Of a DNA stretch of 64,000 bases, positions 51,517 through 60,614 are shown piece after piece. The notes beneath the pieces were generated by a model, which did no database searches, was not told where the DNA came from, and was given only the letters and a program-made list of their open reading frames with translations. Source of the stretch: Pseudomonadota bacterium (GTDB lineage Bacteria > Desulfobacterota > Binatia > UBA9968); the NCBI GenBank assembly GCA_021324155.1, contig JAJPJQ010000024.1, forward strand, positions 56,772 to 120,771, written 5' to 3'. Position 1 is the stretch's first letter; every line of letters starts with the position of its first letter. A program made the position numbers and the translations under genes.

Positions 51517-52605
51517 ATGCTGCTGATCAACAACAAGGATGTCGAGGAGCTGTTCGACATGAAAAGCTGCCTCGAAGCGCTGGAGACCGGCTACGACGAT
51601 CTTTTGAAAGGCGACGCGGTCTACCGTCCGCGCGTGGATGTCTGGATGCCGGCGGAGCGCCCCGACGGCTACTACCGCTGGGGCACGATGGAGGGCGCGA
51701 GCCGCAAGATCGGCGTCTTCGCGATCCGCATGAAGTCCGACGTCGTCTACTGGCCCGACGGCGTGACCGAAGAAAAATATTGCATGCAGCCCGGCACATA
51801 CTGCGGCCTCGTCATGGTCTTCAGCGTGCGCAACGGCGAGCCGCTCGCGATCATCAACGACGGCGTGCTCCAGCACATGCGCGTCGGCGCATGCGCCGGG
51901 CTCGGCGCGAAGTACTTGGCGCGCCCCGAGGCGGGCGTCGTCGGCGTCTTCGGTTCCGGCGGCATGGCGCGAACGTATTTGCAGGCTTTCAACGAGGTAA
52001 GGAAGATATCTAAAGTAAAGGTTTACAGCCCGACGAAGGCCCACCGCGAGGCCTACGCGCGCGAGATGACCGGGCAGCTCGACGTCCGCGTGGAAGCCGT
52101 CGACAGCCCGGAGGCGGTCGTGCGCGGCTCGGACATCGTCGCCGCCTGCACCGATTCGACGCGCGTCGTCTTCGACGAGCCGGACTGGCTCGAAGACGGC
52201 ACGCACATCACGTGCGTGCGCGCGTGCGAGATCGGCCCGCGCGTGGTGAAGCGCTGCGACGTTTCCGTCAAGCTCGGGCGCAACACGTTTGAAGCTCTGG
52301 ACGAGGGCATGGTGCGGCTCCACGGCAACGCCGGCTACATCGCCGGCCAGCCGGAGGAGCGCGCGAAGATTCCGAATCCGACGGTCGACAACTATCGCGG
52401 CGACTATTTCAAATACTTCATGGATCTCAAGGCGGGCAAAGTCCCCGGCCGCACGAGTCCGAAACAGACGACGTTTTTCATCAACGCCGGCACGCAGGGG
52501 CTCCAGTTCGCCGCCTGCGCCGGCAGAATTTACCAGCGCGCGAAAGAAAAGGGTGTCGGGCGGGAGATTCCCACCGAGTGGTTCTTGCAGGACGTGCGGG
52601 ACTAA
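51517..52605 (+). CDS. Ornithine cyclodeaminase/mu-crystallin family protein
   Basis: Protein of 362 aa, longer than the typical 320-330. The NAD(P)-binding motif is VGVFGSGGMARTYLQAF; the acidic and Arg residues of the fold (RPRVDVWMPA, MRVGACAGL) and GTHITCVRA are consistent. Family members are imine reductases or dehydrogenases such as ornithine cyclodeaminase, alanine dehydrogenase and TauY-like. The substrate is not decided. Divergent from the FAH gene by about 110 nt. Confidence 0.87.
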   Translation: MLLINNKDVEELFDMKSCLEALETGYDDLLKGDAVYRPRVDVWMPAERPDGYYRWGTMEGASRKIGVFAIRMKSDVVYWPDGVTEEKYCMQPGTYCGLVMVFSVRNGEPLAIINDGVLQHMRVGACAGLGAKYLARPEAGVVGVFGSGGMARTYLQAFNEVRKISKVKVYSPTKAHREAYAREMTGQLDVRVEAVDSPEAVVRGSDIVAACTDSTRVVFDEPDWLEDGTHITCVRACEIGPRVVKRCDVSVKLGRNTFEALDEGMVRLHGNAGYIAGQPEERAKIPNPTVDNYRGDYFKYFMDLKAGKVPGRTSPKQTTFFINAGTQGLQFAACAGRIYQRAKEKGVGREIPTEWFLQDVRD

Positions 52606-52659
52606 ATGTTGAATGCTTAATGTTGAATTTTGAAATTGCATTCAAAATTCAACATTGCG
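52606..52659. terminator. AT-rich hairpin between convergent genes
   Basis: TGTTGAATTTTGAA (52621-52634) and TTCAAAATTCAACA (52641-52654) form a perfect 14-bp stem with a 6-nt loop. A partial direct copy, ATGTTGAATGCTTAA, starts at 52606. In a GC-rich genome this AT-rich element looks like a dispersed repeat acting as a bidirectional terminator between two converging genes. Confidence 0.6.
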
Positions 52660-53025
52660 CTAATATCCGAGATCTTCGATCTCGTCGTCGTCCATGCCGA
52701 AGAAATGCGCCACCTCGTGAACTACGGTGTAGCGGATCTCGCGTCTGAGCTCGTCGGGGTCGGGGAAGTCTTCCTGCAAGGGTTCGGAAAAAAGCGTGAT
52801 GCGGTCGGGGAGCGCGGGCGGATCGAAGACGGAACGCTCGGAGAGCGGCGTGCCTTCGTACAAGCCGTAAAGCGCCTCGTCGACATCGCAGCCCATGTCG
52901 CGCAGCAGCCGCTTGCTCGGTCTTTTCTCGACGACGACCTCGACGTTGCCGAGCAGCCGGCGGAATTTCTTCGGCAGGGCGTTCAGCGCCTCCAGCGCCT
53001 CGCGCTCGAACTCCGCGTCGTCCAT
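52660..53025 (-). CDS. Zincin-like metallopeptidase family protein
   Basis: Protein of 121 aa with the HExxH motif HEVAH (103-107) in a helix followed by FGMDDDEI, matching the DUF1025/PF06262 metallopeptidase-like family. A third ligand (Asp or Glu after the helix) is plausible. Usually conserved and small; true substrate unknown. Its start codon overlaps that of the divergent mltA (CATG 53023-53026). Confidence 0.87.
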   Translation of the reverse strand: MDDAEFEREALEALNALPKKFRRLLGNVEVVVEKRPSKRLLRDMGCDVDEALYGLYEGTPLSERSVFDPPALPDRITLFSEPLQEDFPDPDELRREIRYTVVHEVAHFFGMDDDEIEDLGY

Positions 53026-54130
53026 GCCTGAAAGCTTGCATCAAACCAACGCCAGGGGCAAGCGAGCTCTCTGCGCCGCGCTTATGCTGCTCGCAGTGTT
53101 GGTGGGCTGTGTGATTGCCGCTGAGCCGCCGGAAATCCGCGACGACCTGCCGCGCGATTCATTGCTGGCCGCGTTAAAGCAAAGCAGGGCGTATCTCGAC
53201 AAGCTTCCGGATAATCGCGTCGTCGGAACGCGGCCGCGAAAAATCACCGCGGCTGAGATGAAGTCGTCTTTGCAGCGCTTCGGCGAGACGCTCGACTTAT
53301 GGGCCCGGCCCGAGCAATTCGCCGAGGCGGTCCGCGCGCGATTCGATCTTGTAGCGCCGCCGGCCGGCAGCGAGAAAAAGGAGCTTCTCGTTACCGGCTA
53401 TTATCTGCCGCTCGTCGACGCGAGTCTGACCGAGAGCGATGCCTACCGCTATCCGCTGTATCGGAAGCCGGACGGCGCGCTGGCCTCGCTCTCGCGCCGC
53501 GAGATCGATATCCATAAGCGGCTGAAGGGCAAAGGCTACGCGATCGCGTGGGTCAAGGATCCCGTCGACGTCTTCTTCATCCACGCGCAGGGATCGGCGC
53601 TGCTGCGCCTCGAGGACGGCCGCATCGTTCAGCTGAATTACGCCGCGAACAACGGCCGGCCGTACACGAGCATCGGCAAAATATTGATCGACGAGAAAAA
53701 AATCGCGTCCGACGAGATGTCGGCGCAGCGGCTGCGGCGCTATCTCGGCGAGCATCCCGCCGACCGCGACGCGCTGCTCGCGCGCAACGAGCGCTACGTC
53801 TTCTTTCGCTTCATCGAGGGCGGGCCGCTCGGCAGCCTCGAGGCGCAGCTTACGCCGGGACGCTCGGTGGCGGCCGATCCGCAATATTTTCCCCGCGCCG
53901 CGCCGCTGTTTCTGGAGAGCCGCCTGCCGGTGATCGACGCCAAAGGCGGTCTCGCCGGATGGCGGCCGTTCTCGCGCTTCGTCGTCGCGCAGGACAGCGG
54001 CGCCGCCATCCGCGGCCCGAGCAGGCTCGATTTGTATTTCGGCGCGGGCGACGAAGCGGGACACGGGGCCGGCTTCATGAAAAGCGGCGGCAGCGTCTAC
54101 CTATTGTTGGAAAAAAAGTCGGGTCCGTGA
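53024..54130 (+). CDS. mltA: Membrane-bound lytic murein transglycosylase A
   Basis: MltA of 368 aa. ATG 53024 is used; a TTG at 53036 is possible and no clear Shine-Dalgarno exists for either. Lipoprotein signal with lipobox LVGC. MltA signature segments are LLVTGYYLPLVDASLT, FIHAQGSALLRL, AANNGRPYTSIG and, in the C-terminal domain, VVAQDSGAAIRGPSRLDLYFGAG with the catalytic-type Asp residues. It cleaves glycan strands to anhydromuropeptides at the outer membrane. Confidence 0.93.
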   Translation: MPESLHQTNARGKRALCAALMLLAVLVGCVIAAEPPEIRDDLPRDSLLAALKQSRAYLDKLPDNRVVGTRPRKITAAEMKSSLQRFGETLDLWARPEQFAEAVRARFDLVAPPAGSEKKELLVTGYYLPLVDASLTESDAYRYPLYRKPDGALASLSRREIDIHKRLKGKGYAIAWVKDPVDVFFIHAQGSALLRLEDGRIVQLNYAANNGRPYTSIGKILIDEKKIASDEMSAQRLRRYLGEHPADRDALLARNERYVFFRFIEGGPLGSLEAQLTPGRSVAADPQYFPRAAPLFLESRLPVIDAKGGLAGWRPFSRFVVAQDSGAAIRGPSRLDLYFGAGDEAGHGAGFMKSGGSVYLLLEKKSGP

Positions 54131-54135
54131 GCGCG

Positions 54136-54903
54136 TTACACTTTGAACGAGTCGCCCTGTCTGAGGATCTTCACGCGGAGGCCTTTGAGTTTTTTGAGCT
54201 CGGTGATGATCTCGTTGCGGAACTGCGGCTTCAAGTGCGTGACGAGGATCGGGATCGACGGCCGGCGAAGCTTCTGGGCCTCGCTCGCGAGCGTGCGCGG
54301 CGTGAGGTGCTGGCTCAAATCCGCGATCGACTGGAGCCGGTTCGGAAACGACGATTCCAGCACGACGGCGCGGAGCTTCTTTTTCCGCCGCGCGATCGAC
54401 CAGATTTTGTCCGTCGGCCCGGTGTCGCCGACGTGGAGGAGGATTCCCTTGGCGTTCTCGACGAAAAATGCCGTGCTCGTCACGGCATGGTTCACGCGCA
54501 CGGCGGTTACGCTGAGGCCGTCGATCGGCGTCTCGCGCTCGGGCGTGAGCGGATGAAAGCTCAATACCGGCGAGGATTGGTTGCCGCCGGTGATCCTGGT
54601 AAAATCAGGCCATAGCGTATCGTTGAAAAACGACGCGTGGAGTCCCGCGAGGACGTCGGGCAGCCCCCACACGCGGATCGTGCCGTCGATGCCGAAAAGA
54701 TTGTCGGCGAGCGTCGCCAGGCTCATCACGTGATCGAGATGGGCGTGGGTGATGAGAACGTTTCTGATTCTCGTCTGCGCCTTGAGGCTCAAAACCGCGG
54801 TTGTGGAGCCCGCGTCAATGAGGAGATCCTCGTTGACGAGGTAGGAGGATAGCTGCTGACCGGGCACCTGGCCGCCCGAACAGCCGAGCACGCGGAATTG
54901 CAT
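54136..54903 (-). CDS. MBL-fold hydrolase, class II cyclic-phosphodiesterase-like
   Basis: Metallo-beta-lactamase-fold protein of 255 aa. ATG 54903; upstream ATG 54921 is less likely. Zinc motif THAHLDH at 52-58, further His in VRVNHAVTST, Asp in HVGDTGPTD, His in LVTHLKPQF. The layout, with VTHLKP at the end, resembles class II cAMP phosphodiesterases. A phosphodiester or other hydrolase; substrate not certain. Convergent with mltA, 5 nt apart. Confidence 0.85.
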   Translation of the reverse strand: MQFRVLGCSGGQVPGQQLSSYLVNEDLLIDAGSTTAVLSLKAQTRIRNVLITHAHLDHVMSLATLADNLFGIDGTIRVWGLPDVLAGLHASFFNDTLWPDFTRITGGNQSSPVLSFHPLTPERETPIDGLSVTAVRVNHAVTSTAFFVENAKGILLHVGDTGPTDKIWSIARRKKKLRAVVLESSFPNRLQSIADLSQHLTPRTLASEAQKLRRPSIPILVTHLKPQFRNEIITELKKLKGLRVKILRQGDSFKV

Positions 54904-54983
54904 GGGGCCCCTTCTTAACATGTTTTCGGTATAATGTCATACTGCGTTTTTAAAGCGCTTTTTAGCGCGTTGTTCGCGATCGA

Positions 54984-55652
54984 ATGGCGAAAGACTCCAC
55001 AGCCTCGATGATGAAACAGCCCTGGGCATGGGCGCTGGTCGCGTTTCTGGTCGCCGGAATTACGACGATGGCGCTCTGGACGCGCCGCGCCGCGGTTACG
55101 AGTCCCAGTTCGAGCGCGGCGCGCGTCGCCGAGGGGCTCCAGTCTTTCGGTAAGGTGCCGCCGTTCTCGCTCACCGAGCGGAGCGGCGCCGCGGTTCAGG
55201 CCCGCGACTTGACCGGCAAGGTCTGGATCGCCGATTTCATCTACACGAATTGTACCGATACATGCCCGCTGCAAAGCGCCGAGATGAAGCGGCTGCAGGA
55301 CCGCTTCGCCGGCGAGCCGGATTTTAGGCTCGTATCGTTCTCGGTCGATCCCAAGCGCGATAGCCCGGCGGTGCTGACGAAATACGCGGCGCGTTTCGGC
55401 GCCGACGGTTCCCGCTGGCTATTTCTAACCGGGCCTGAAGGGGCGGTGCGCCGCCTTGCCGAGGACGGCTTCCATCTCGCCGCGACGCAAATCGCCAATC
55501 CCAAAGGCGGCGAGCCGGAACAGGTCCATAGTCCGCGCTTCGCGCTGGTCGACCGCGGCGGAGAAATCCGCGGCTATTACGTCTCGACCGAGAAAGAGGC
55601 GCTGGCGCGGCTCGGACGCGACGCCGAGGCGCTGTTCCGGCGCGCCGGATGA
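54984..55652 (+). CDS. SCO1/SenC copper chaperone-like protein
   Basis: Membrane-anchored thioredoxin-fold protein of 222 aa. An N-terminal helix (about residues 13-32) is followed by the SCO domain with CxxxC at Cys90 and Cys94 (TNCTDTCP) and the copper-ligand His in EQVHSPRFAL (His182). It delivers copper or serves redox roles for cytochrome oxidase assembly. No oxidase is nearby. A TATAAT occurs upstream (54930) but without a matching -35. Its stop overlaps the CDF start in ATGA. Confidence 0.92.
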   Translation: MAKDSTASMMKQPWAWALVAFLVAGITTMALWTRRAAVTSPSSSAARVAEGLQSFGKVPPFSLTERSGAAVQARDLTGKVWIADFIYTNCTDTCPLQSAEMKRLQDRFAGEPDFRLVSFSVDPKRDSPAVLTKYAARFGADGSRWLFLTGPEGAVRRLAEDGFHLAATQIANPKGGEPEQVHSPRFALVDRGGEIRGYYVSTEKEALARLGRDAEALFRRAG

Positions 55653-56536
55653 CGATGAGGCACGAAACGGATTCCGCGGACAGCCGCCGCATCGGGTGGG
55701 CGCTCGCGCTCACGGTCGGCTATTTCTTCGCGGAGGTGATCGGCGGCCTTCTGACCAACAGCCTCGCGCTGCTCTCGGATGCCGGCCACATGTTCTCCGA
55801 CATCGCCGCGCTCGGTTTGACGCTCTGCGCGTTTCAGATCGCCCGTAGGCCCGCGACGAGCAAAAGAACGTACGGCTATCAGCGGATGGAGATTTTGGCC
55901 GCGCTGATCAACGGCCTCATTCTCTGGCTCGTGGTCGGCATCATCTTTACCGAAGCATACCGGCGATTGATGGACCCGCCGCAGGTACAGCCGGTCGGAA
56001 TGCTCATCGTCGCCGCCGGCGGCCTTGCGGTCAACATCGTTTCGGGCCGCATCCTCTACGCCTGCGACCACGGCAGTCTGAATATCCGCGCCGCGCTGCT
56101 CCATGTGCTCGGCGACGCGCTCGGATCTATCGGCGCCATTCTCGCAGCGGTGATCATGCTGTGGACCGGATGGTACTTCGCCGATCCGGTCATCAGCGTC
56201 GTCATCGCGCTCTTGATTCTCTATACTTCGTGGGAGCTCGTGCGCGAGTCGGTCGATATCCTCATGCAATCGGTGCCGCGCGGCATCGACGCCGAGGAAG
56301 TGCAGCGAGCGATGGAACAGGTGACCGGCGTCATCAAGGTCCACGACCTCCACGTCTGGTCCGTCACGTCCGGCGTATTTACGCTCACGGCTCACGCCGT
56401 CGTCTGTCCCGACGACAGCGCGCAGGCGATCCTCGACGAGATCGAGGCCGAGCTTAAGAGCCGCTTCGACATCGAGCACACGACGATCCAGCTCGAGACC
56501 GAGAGCCGGGAAGAGAAGGAGTTCCGCAATTTTTGA
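55649..56536 (+). CDS. Cation diffusion facilitator (CzcD-like)
   Basis: CDF exporter of 295 aa in ATGA overlap with the SCO gene. Six helices with metal-site motifs HMFSD in helix 2 and HVLGD in helix 5, then a cytosolic domain with HDLHVWSVTSGVFTLTAH. It exports Zn2+, Co2+, Cd2+ or similar in exchange for H+. The pairing with a copper chaperone suggests a metal-homeostasis unit, but CDF substrate is not readable from these motifs alone. Confidence 0.94.
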   Translation: MTMRHETDSADSRRIGWALALTVGYFFAEVIGGLLTNSLALLSDAGHMFSDIAALGLTLCAFQIARRPATSKRTYGYQRMEILAALINGLILWLVVGIIFTEAYRRLMDPPQVQPVGMLIVAAGGLAVNIVSGRILYACDHGSLNIRAALLHVLGDALGSIGAILAAVIMLWTGWYFADPVISVVIALLILYTSWELVRESVDILMQSVPRGIDAEEVQRAMEQVTGVIKVHDLHVWSVTSGVFTLTAHAVVCPDDSAQAILDEIEAELKSRFDIEHTTIQLETESREEKEFRNF

Positions 56537-56603
56537 TTCGCCCGCCGCTCGGTGCGCCGACTCGGCTTGCGCTCGACGGAGTTTCCTTTTAATTTAGCGC
56601 GAA

Positions 56604-58583
56604 ATGAAATCGTTCAGGCGCGTACTTCTCGGGAAGCCCAAGGACCCGCTCGATCCGCACGTCTTCCACCAAATCTCGCTGATCGCGTTCCTCGCCTGGG
56701 TGGGGCTCGGCGCCGACGGCCTCAGCTCTTCGGCGTACGGTCCGGAAGAGGCGTACCTCGCGCTCGGGCAGCACGTGCTGCTCGCTATGCCGCTGGCGAT
56801 CCTCATGGCGCTGACGGTCTTCATCATCTCCGCGAGCTACAGCCAGATTATCGAGCTTTTTCCGACCGGCGGCGGCGGTTATCTCGTCGCGACCAAGCTC
56901 CTCGGCCCGAAAGTCGGGCTCGCCTCCGGCTGCGCGCTGGTCGTCGATTACATGCTCACGATCACGATCTCGGTCGCGAGCGGCGCCGACTCGATCTTCA
57001 GCTTTCTGCCGCCCTCGTTCCAGGTCGGCAAGCTCGGCGTAGAGTTTTTGTTCATCTTTCTGCTCATCTATCTGAACCTGCGCGGCACGAAAGAATCGGT
57101 CGTCTTTCTCCTGCCGATTTTTTTGTCGTTCGTCGCGCTCCACATCCTGGCGATCGGCCTCGGCATCCTGCCCAACGCGCAGTCGCTGCCGGAGCTCACC
57201 GCGAGCACGTATCGCGAGACCGTCGGCGATATTCAGGGCCTCGGCCTGTGGACGACGCTCTTCATCATCCTGCACGCCTACAGTCTCGGCGGCGGAACGT
57301 ATACGGGCATCGAGGCGGTGAGCAACGGTCTCCAGGTTCTGCGCGAGCCGCGCGTGCAGACGGGCAAAAAGACGATGACCTATATGGCCGTATCGCTCGC
57401 GTTCACGGCGAGCGGATTGCTGCTCTGCTACCTGCTCAATCAGGTTGTGCATCAGCCGGGGAAAACCCTCAACGCTTCGCTACTGGAGAAAATTTACGGC
57501 GGTTTTTTCTCGGGCGACGGGATGATTTATACAATGGTCGTCGCCACGCTGCTGAGCGAGGCGGCGCTTCTGCTCGTCGCCGCCCAGACCGGCTTCATCG
57601 ACGGCCCGCGCGTGCTCTCGAACATGGCGATCGACTCCTGGGTGCCGCACCGCTTCTCGCATTTGAGCGATCACCTCGTGACGCGCTACGGCATCTGGTT
57701 TATGGGCGTCGCGTCGCTCGCCTTTCTGATCTACACCGGCGGCGATGTCCGGCTGCTGGTGGTCATGTACAGCATCAACGTGTTTCTGACCTTCACGCTC
57801 TCGCAGCTCGGCATGTGCCGACACTGGTGGGATGTGCGAAAACATCACGGCGGCTGGCTGCCGAGATTTGCGCTGAACGGCGTCGGCCTCTTGCTCACCG
57901 CGACCATTCTCGTCGTGACGCTCGTCTTCAAGTTCGCCGAAGGCGGCTGGGTCACGGCCGCGGTCACGTCGCTGTTCATCGTTCTCTGCTACATCGTTAA
58001 CGCGCACTACGAGAACGTGCGGAGCGCGCTCAAGCGGCTCGACGAGACGCTGATCAACATTCCTTTCCGGCCCGATTTGAACCCGGTGCCCGCGCGCGAC
58101 CGCAACGCGGCGACGGCGGTCGTCGTCGTGCGCGCATTCGACGGCATCGGCATCCATACGCTGCTCAACATCCAGCGACTGTTCCCGAACCATTTCAAAA
58201 ATGTCGTCTTCATCTCCATCGGCGTGATCGATTCGAGCCAGTTCAAGGGGACGGCGGAGATCCACAACCTGCGCAAGCGCACGGAGGAGAACCTCCAGAG
58301 CTACGTCGAGTTCGCCAACTGCCTCGGCTGGTACGCCGAATCCCGCTACTCGCTCGGAATCGATCTCATGGCGGAGCTCGAAAAGCTGTGCAAAGAGGTT
58401 GCGCGCGAGTTCCCGCGCGCGGTATTCTTCGCGGGCAAGCTGATTTTCGAGCGCGAGACTTTCTTCACCAACGTGCTGCACAATCAGACGCCCTACACCC
58501 TCCAGCGAAAGCTGCAGTTCGACGGCCTCCAGACGTTCATTCTGCCGATTCGCGTCTACACGCCGCAGGCCGCTGCCGCATAG
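56604..58583 (+). CDS. APC-superfamily transporter, KimA/YdaO-like, copy 1
   Basis: Transporter of 659 aa: about twelve helices (residues 30-470) and a long C-terminal cytosolic domain (about 480-659). Characteristic segments are ADGLSSSAYGPEEAYLALG in the first helix, ELFPTGGGGYLVATKLLGP, LGGGTYTGIEAVSNGLQ, and GHTL-type helical parts. The family includes the K+/H+ symporter KimA. Potassium import is the best guess, yet related APC members carry amino acids. It starts a four-gene run with a paralogue, DUF1003 and a small membrane gene. Confidence 0.88.
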   Translation: MKSFRRVLLGKPKDPLDPHVFHQISLIAFLAWVGLGADGLSSSAYGPEEAYLALGQHVLLAMPLAILMALTVFIISASYSQIIELFPTGGGGYLVATKLLGPKVGLASGCALVVDYMLTITISVASGADSIFSFLPPSFQVGKLGVEFLFIFLLIYLNLRGTKESVVFLLPIFLSFVALHILAIGLGILPNAQSLPELTASTYRETVGDIQGLGLWTTLFIILHAYSLGGGTYTGIEAVSNGLQVLREPRVQTGKKTMTYMAVSLAFTASGLLLCYLLNQVVHQPGKTLNASLLEKIYGGFFSGDGMIYTMVVATLLSEAALLLVAAQTGFIDGPRVLSNMAIDSWVPHRFSHLSDHLVTRYGIWFMGVASLAFLIYTGGDVRLLVVMYSINVFLTFTLSQLGMCRHWWDVRKHHGGWLPRFALNGVGLLLTATILVVTLVFKFAEGGWVTAAVTSLFIVLCYIVNAHYENVRSALKRLDETLINIPFRPDLNPVPARDRNAATAVVVVRAFDGIGIHTLLNIQRLFPNHFKNVVFISIGVIDSSQFKGTAEIHNLRKRTEENLQSYVEFANCLGWYAESRYSLGIDLMAELEKLCKEVAREFPRAVFFAGKLIFERETFFTNVLHNQTPYTLQRKLQFDGLQTFILPIRVYTPQAAAA

Positions 58584-58598
58584 CCGCTCGTTCGATGC

Positions 58599-60608
58599 AT
58601 GGCAGCCTCGCTGAAGGAAATGTTTCTCGGAAAGCCCAAGGATCCTCTCGATCCGCGGGTTTTCCATCAAATTTCTCTCATCGCGTTTCTCGCCTGGGTG
58701 GGTCTCGGCGCGGACGGCTTGAGCTCGTCGGCGTACGGCCCGGAAGAGGCGTACCTCGCGCTCGGCCATCACGTGTTTTTGGCGCTGCCGCTCGCGCTCC
58801 TGATGGCGATGACCGTCTTCGTCATCTCGGCGAGCTACAATCAGATCATCGAGCTGTTCCCGACCGGCGGCGGCGGTTATCTCGTCGCCACGAAGCTGCT
58901 CGGCCCGAAGATCGGCCTGATATCCGGCGGCGCGCTGATCGTCGATTACATGCTCACGATCACGATCTCGGTCGCGAGCGGCGCCGACGCGATCTTCAGC
59001 TTTCTACCGCCGGAGATTCACGGCGCTAAATTCGTCGTCGAGATCGTGCTGATCTTTTTCCTCATCTATTTGAACCTCCGCGGCACCAAGGAATCGGTCG
59101 TTTTCCTCCTGCCGATCTTTCTCGCGTTCGTCTTCATGCACTTCATCGCGATCGTCCTGGGCATTTTTCCGCACAGCGCGCAGGTGCCGGCGATGGCCAC
59201 GCGCACGTATCAGGAAGTGGCCGGCGACCTGAAGGGCGTCGGCCTCTTCGCGACATTGTCGATTCTGCTGCACGCTTACAGCCTGGGCGGCGGCACGTAT
59301 ACCGGCATCGAGGCGGTGAGCAACGGGCTTCAGGTGCTGCGCGAGCCGCGCGTGCAGACAGGCAAGAAGACGATGCGCTACATGGCGGTCTCGCTCGCGT
59401 TCACCGCCAGCGGCCTGCTGGTCGCGTATCTCTTGAATAATGTCTCGCACGAGCCGGGAAGGACGCTGAACGCGAGCCTGCTGGACCGCATCTATAGCGG
59501 CGTGCTGTCGCCCGACTCCGCGCTTACCTACGCAATCGTCGCCTTCACGTTGTTGACCGAAGCGGCGATCTTGCTCGTTGCGGCGCAGACCGGCTTCATC
59601 GGCGGCCCCACGCTGCTCTCGAACATGGCGATCGACTCGTGGGTGCCGCACCGCTTCTCGCATTTGAGCGATTACCTCGTGACGCGCTACGGCATCTGGT
59701 TCATGGGCCTCGCGTCACTCGGCTTCATGCTCTACACCGGCGGCCAGGTGCGGATTCTGGTCGTCATGTACAGCATCAACGTGTTTCTCACGTTTACCTT
59801 CTCCCAGCTCGGCCTCTGCCGGCATTGGCTCGCCGTGCGCGGCGCGCAGCCCGCGTGGTCGCGCAAAATTCTCGTCAGCGGCTTCGGCCTCCTGCTCACG
59901 TCGACGATCCTGGTCGTCACCGTCGTGATCAAGTTCGCCGAGGGCGGCTGGGTCACCGTCGTGGTCACCTCGGCGTTCATCTTTTTGTGCTATCTCGTCC
60001 GCGTTCACTACGACCGGGTGCGCGGCGCGCTGAAGGCGCTCGACAGCACGCTTACCGACATTCCGTTTCAGCCCGACCTCAAGCCCGTGCCGGCCAAAGA
60101 CCCGCACGCGCCGACGGCAGTCGTCATTGTGCGAGACTTCGACGGCATCGGCGTCCACACGCTGCTCACGATTCCGCAGCTGTTTCCCAACCACTTCAAG
60201 AACGTCGTCTTCATCTCCGTCGGATTGATCGATTCGAGCCAGTTCAAAGGCGCGAGCGAGATCGAAAATCTGCGCCGGCAGAAAGAAGAGAATCTCAAAA
60301 GCTATGTGGAGTTCGCGAACTGCCTCGGCTGGTACGCCGAGTACCGCTCTTCGCTGGGCGTCGATCTGATGGACGAGCTCGTGCAGCTCTGCAAGGACAC
60401 CGGTCGGGAATTCCGTCGTCCGGTATTCTTCGCCGGCAAGCTCGTGTTTCAGGAGGAGTCGCTTTTCACCCGCATGCTGCACAACCACACGCCGTTCACG
60501 CTCCAGCAGAAGCTCCAGTTCGAGGGGCTGCAGATGATTATTCTGCCGATACGGGTCTTCACGGGCGGCCCGGCGCCGCGGCCGTTGTCCGGCGCGCCGG
60601 CGCTTTAG
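58599..60608 (+). CDS. APC-superfamily transporter, KimA/YdaO-like, copy 2
   Basis: Paralogue of the preceding gene, 669 aa, very similar along the whole length, including the first 60 residues and the C-terminal domain (FDGIGVHTLLTIPQLFPNHF against FDGIGIHTLLNIQRLFPNHF). It lies 15 nt after copy 1. Differences cluster in helices 5-6 and at the C-terminal tail. A tandem duplication whose copies have diverged moderately at the DNA level, so it is not recent. Probably the same ion class, perhaps with different affinity. Confidence 0.9.
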   Translation: MAASLKEMFLGKPKDPLDPRVFHQISLIAFLAWVGLGADGLSSSAYGPEEAYLALGHHVFLALPLALLMAMTVFVISASYNQIIELFPTGGGGYLVATKLLGPKIGLISGGALIVDYMLTITISVASGADAIFSFLPPEIHGAKFVVEIVLIFFLIYLNLRGTKESVVFLLPIFLAFVFMHFIAIVLGIFPHSAQVPAMATRTYQEVAGDLKGVGLFATLSILLHAYSLGGGTYTGIEAVSNGLQVLREPRVQTGKKTMRYMAVSLAFTASGLLVAYLLNNVSHEPGRTLNASLLDRIYSGVLSPDSALTYAIVAFTLLTEAAILLVAAQTGFIGGPTLLSNMAIDSWVPHRFSHLSDYLVTRYGIWFMGLASLGFMLYTGGQVRILVVMYSINVFLTFTFSQLGLCRHWLAVRGAQPAWSRKILVSGFGLLLTSTILVVTVVIKFAEGGWVTVVVTSAFIFLCYLVRVHYDRVRGALKALDSTLTDIPFQPDLKPVPAKDPHAPTAVVIVRDFDGIGVHTLLTIPQLFPNHFKNVVFISVGLIDSSQFKGASEIENLRRQKEENLKSYVEFANCLGWYAEYRSSLGVDLMDELVQLCKDTGREFRRPVFFAGKLVFQEESLFTRMLHNHTPFTLQQKLQFEGLQMIILPIRVFTGGPAPRPLSGAPAL

Positions 60609-60614
60609 GAGGGC

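Noticed and set aside
54913..54940. Perfect TATAAT upstream of the SCO gene
   Set aside because: No -35-like hexamer at 16-18 nt; too weak to call a promoter.
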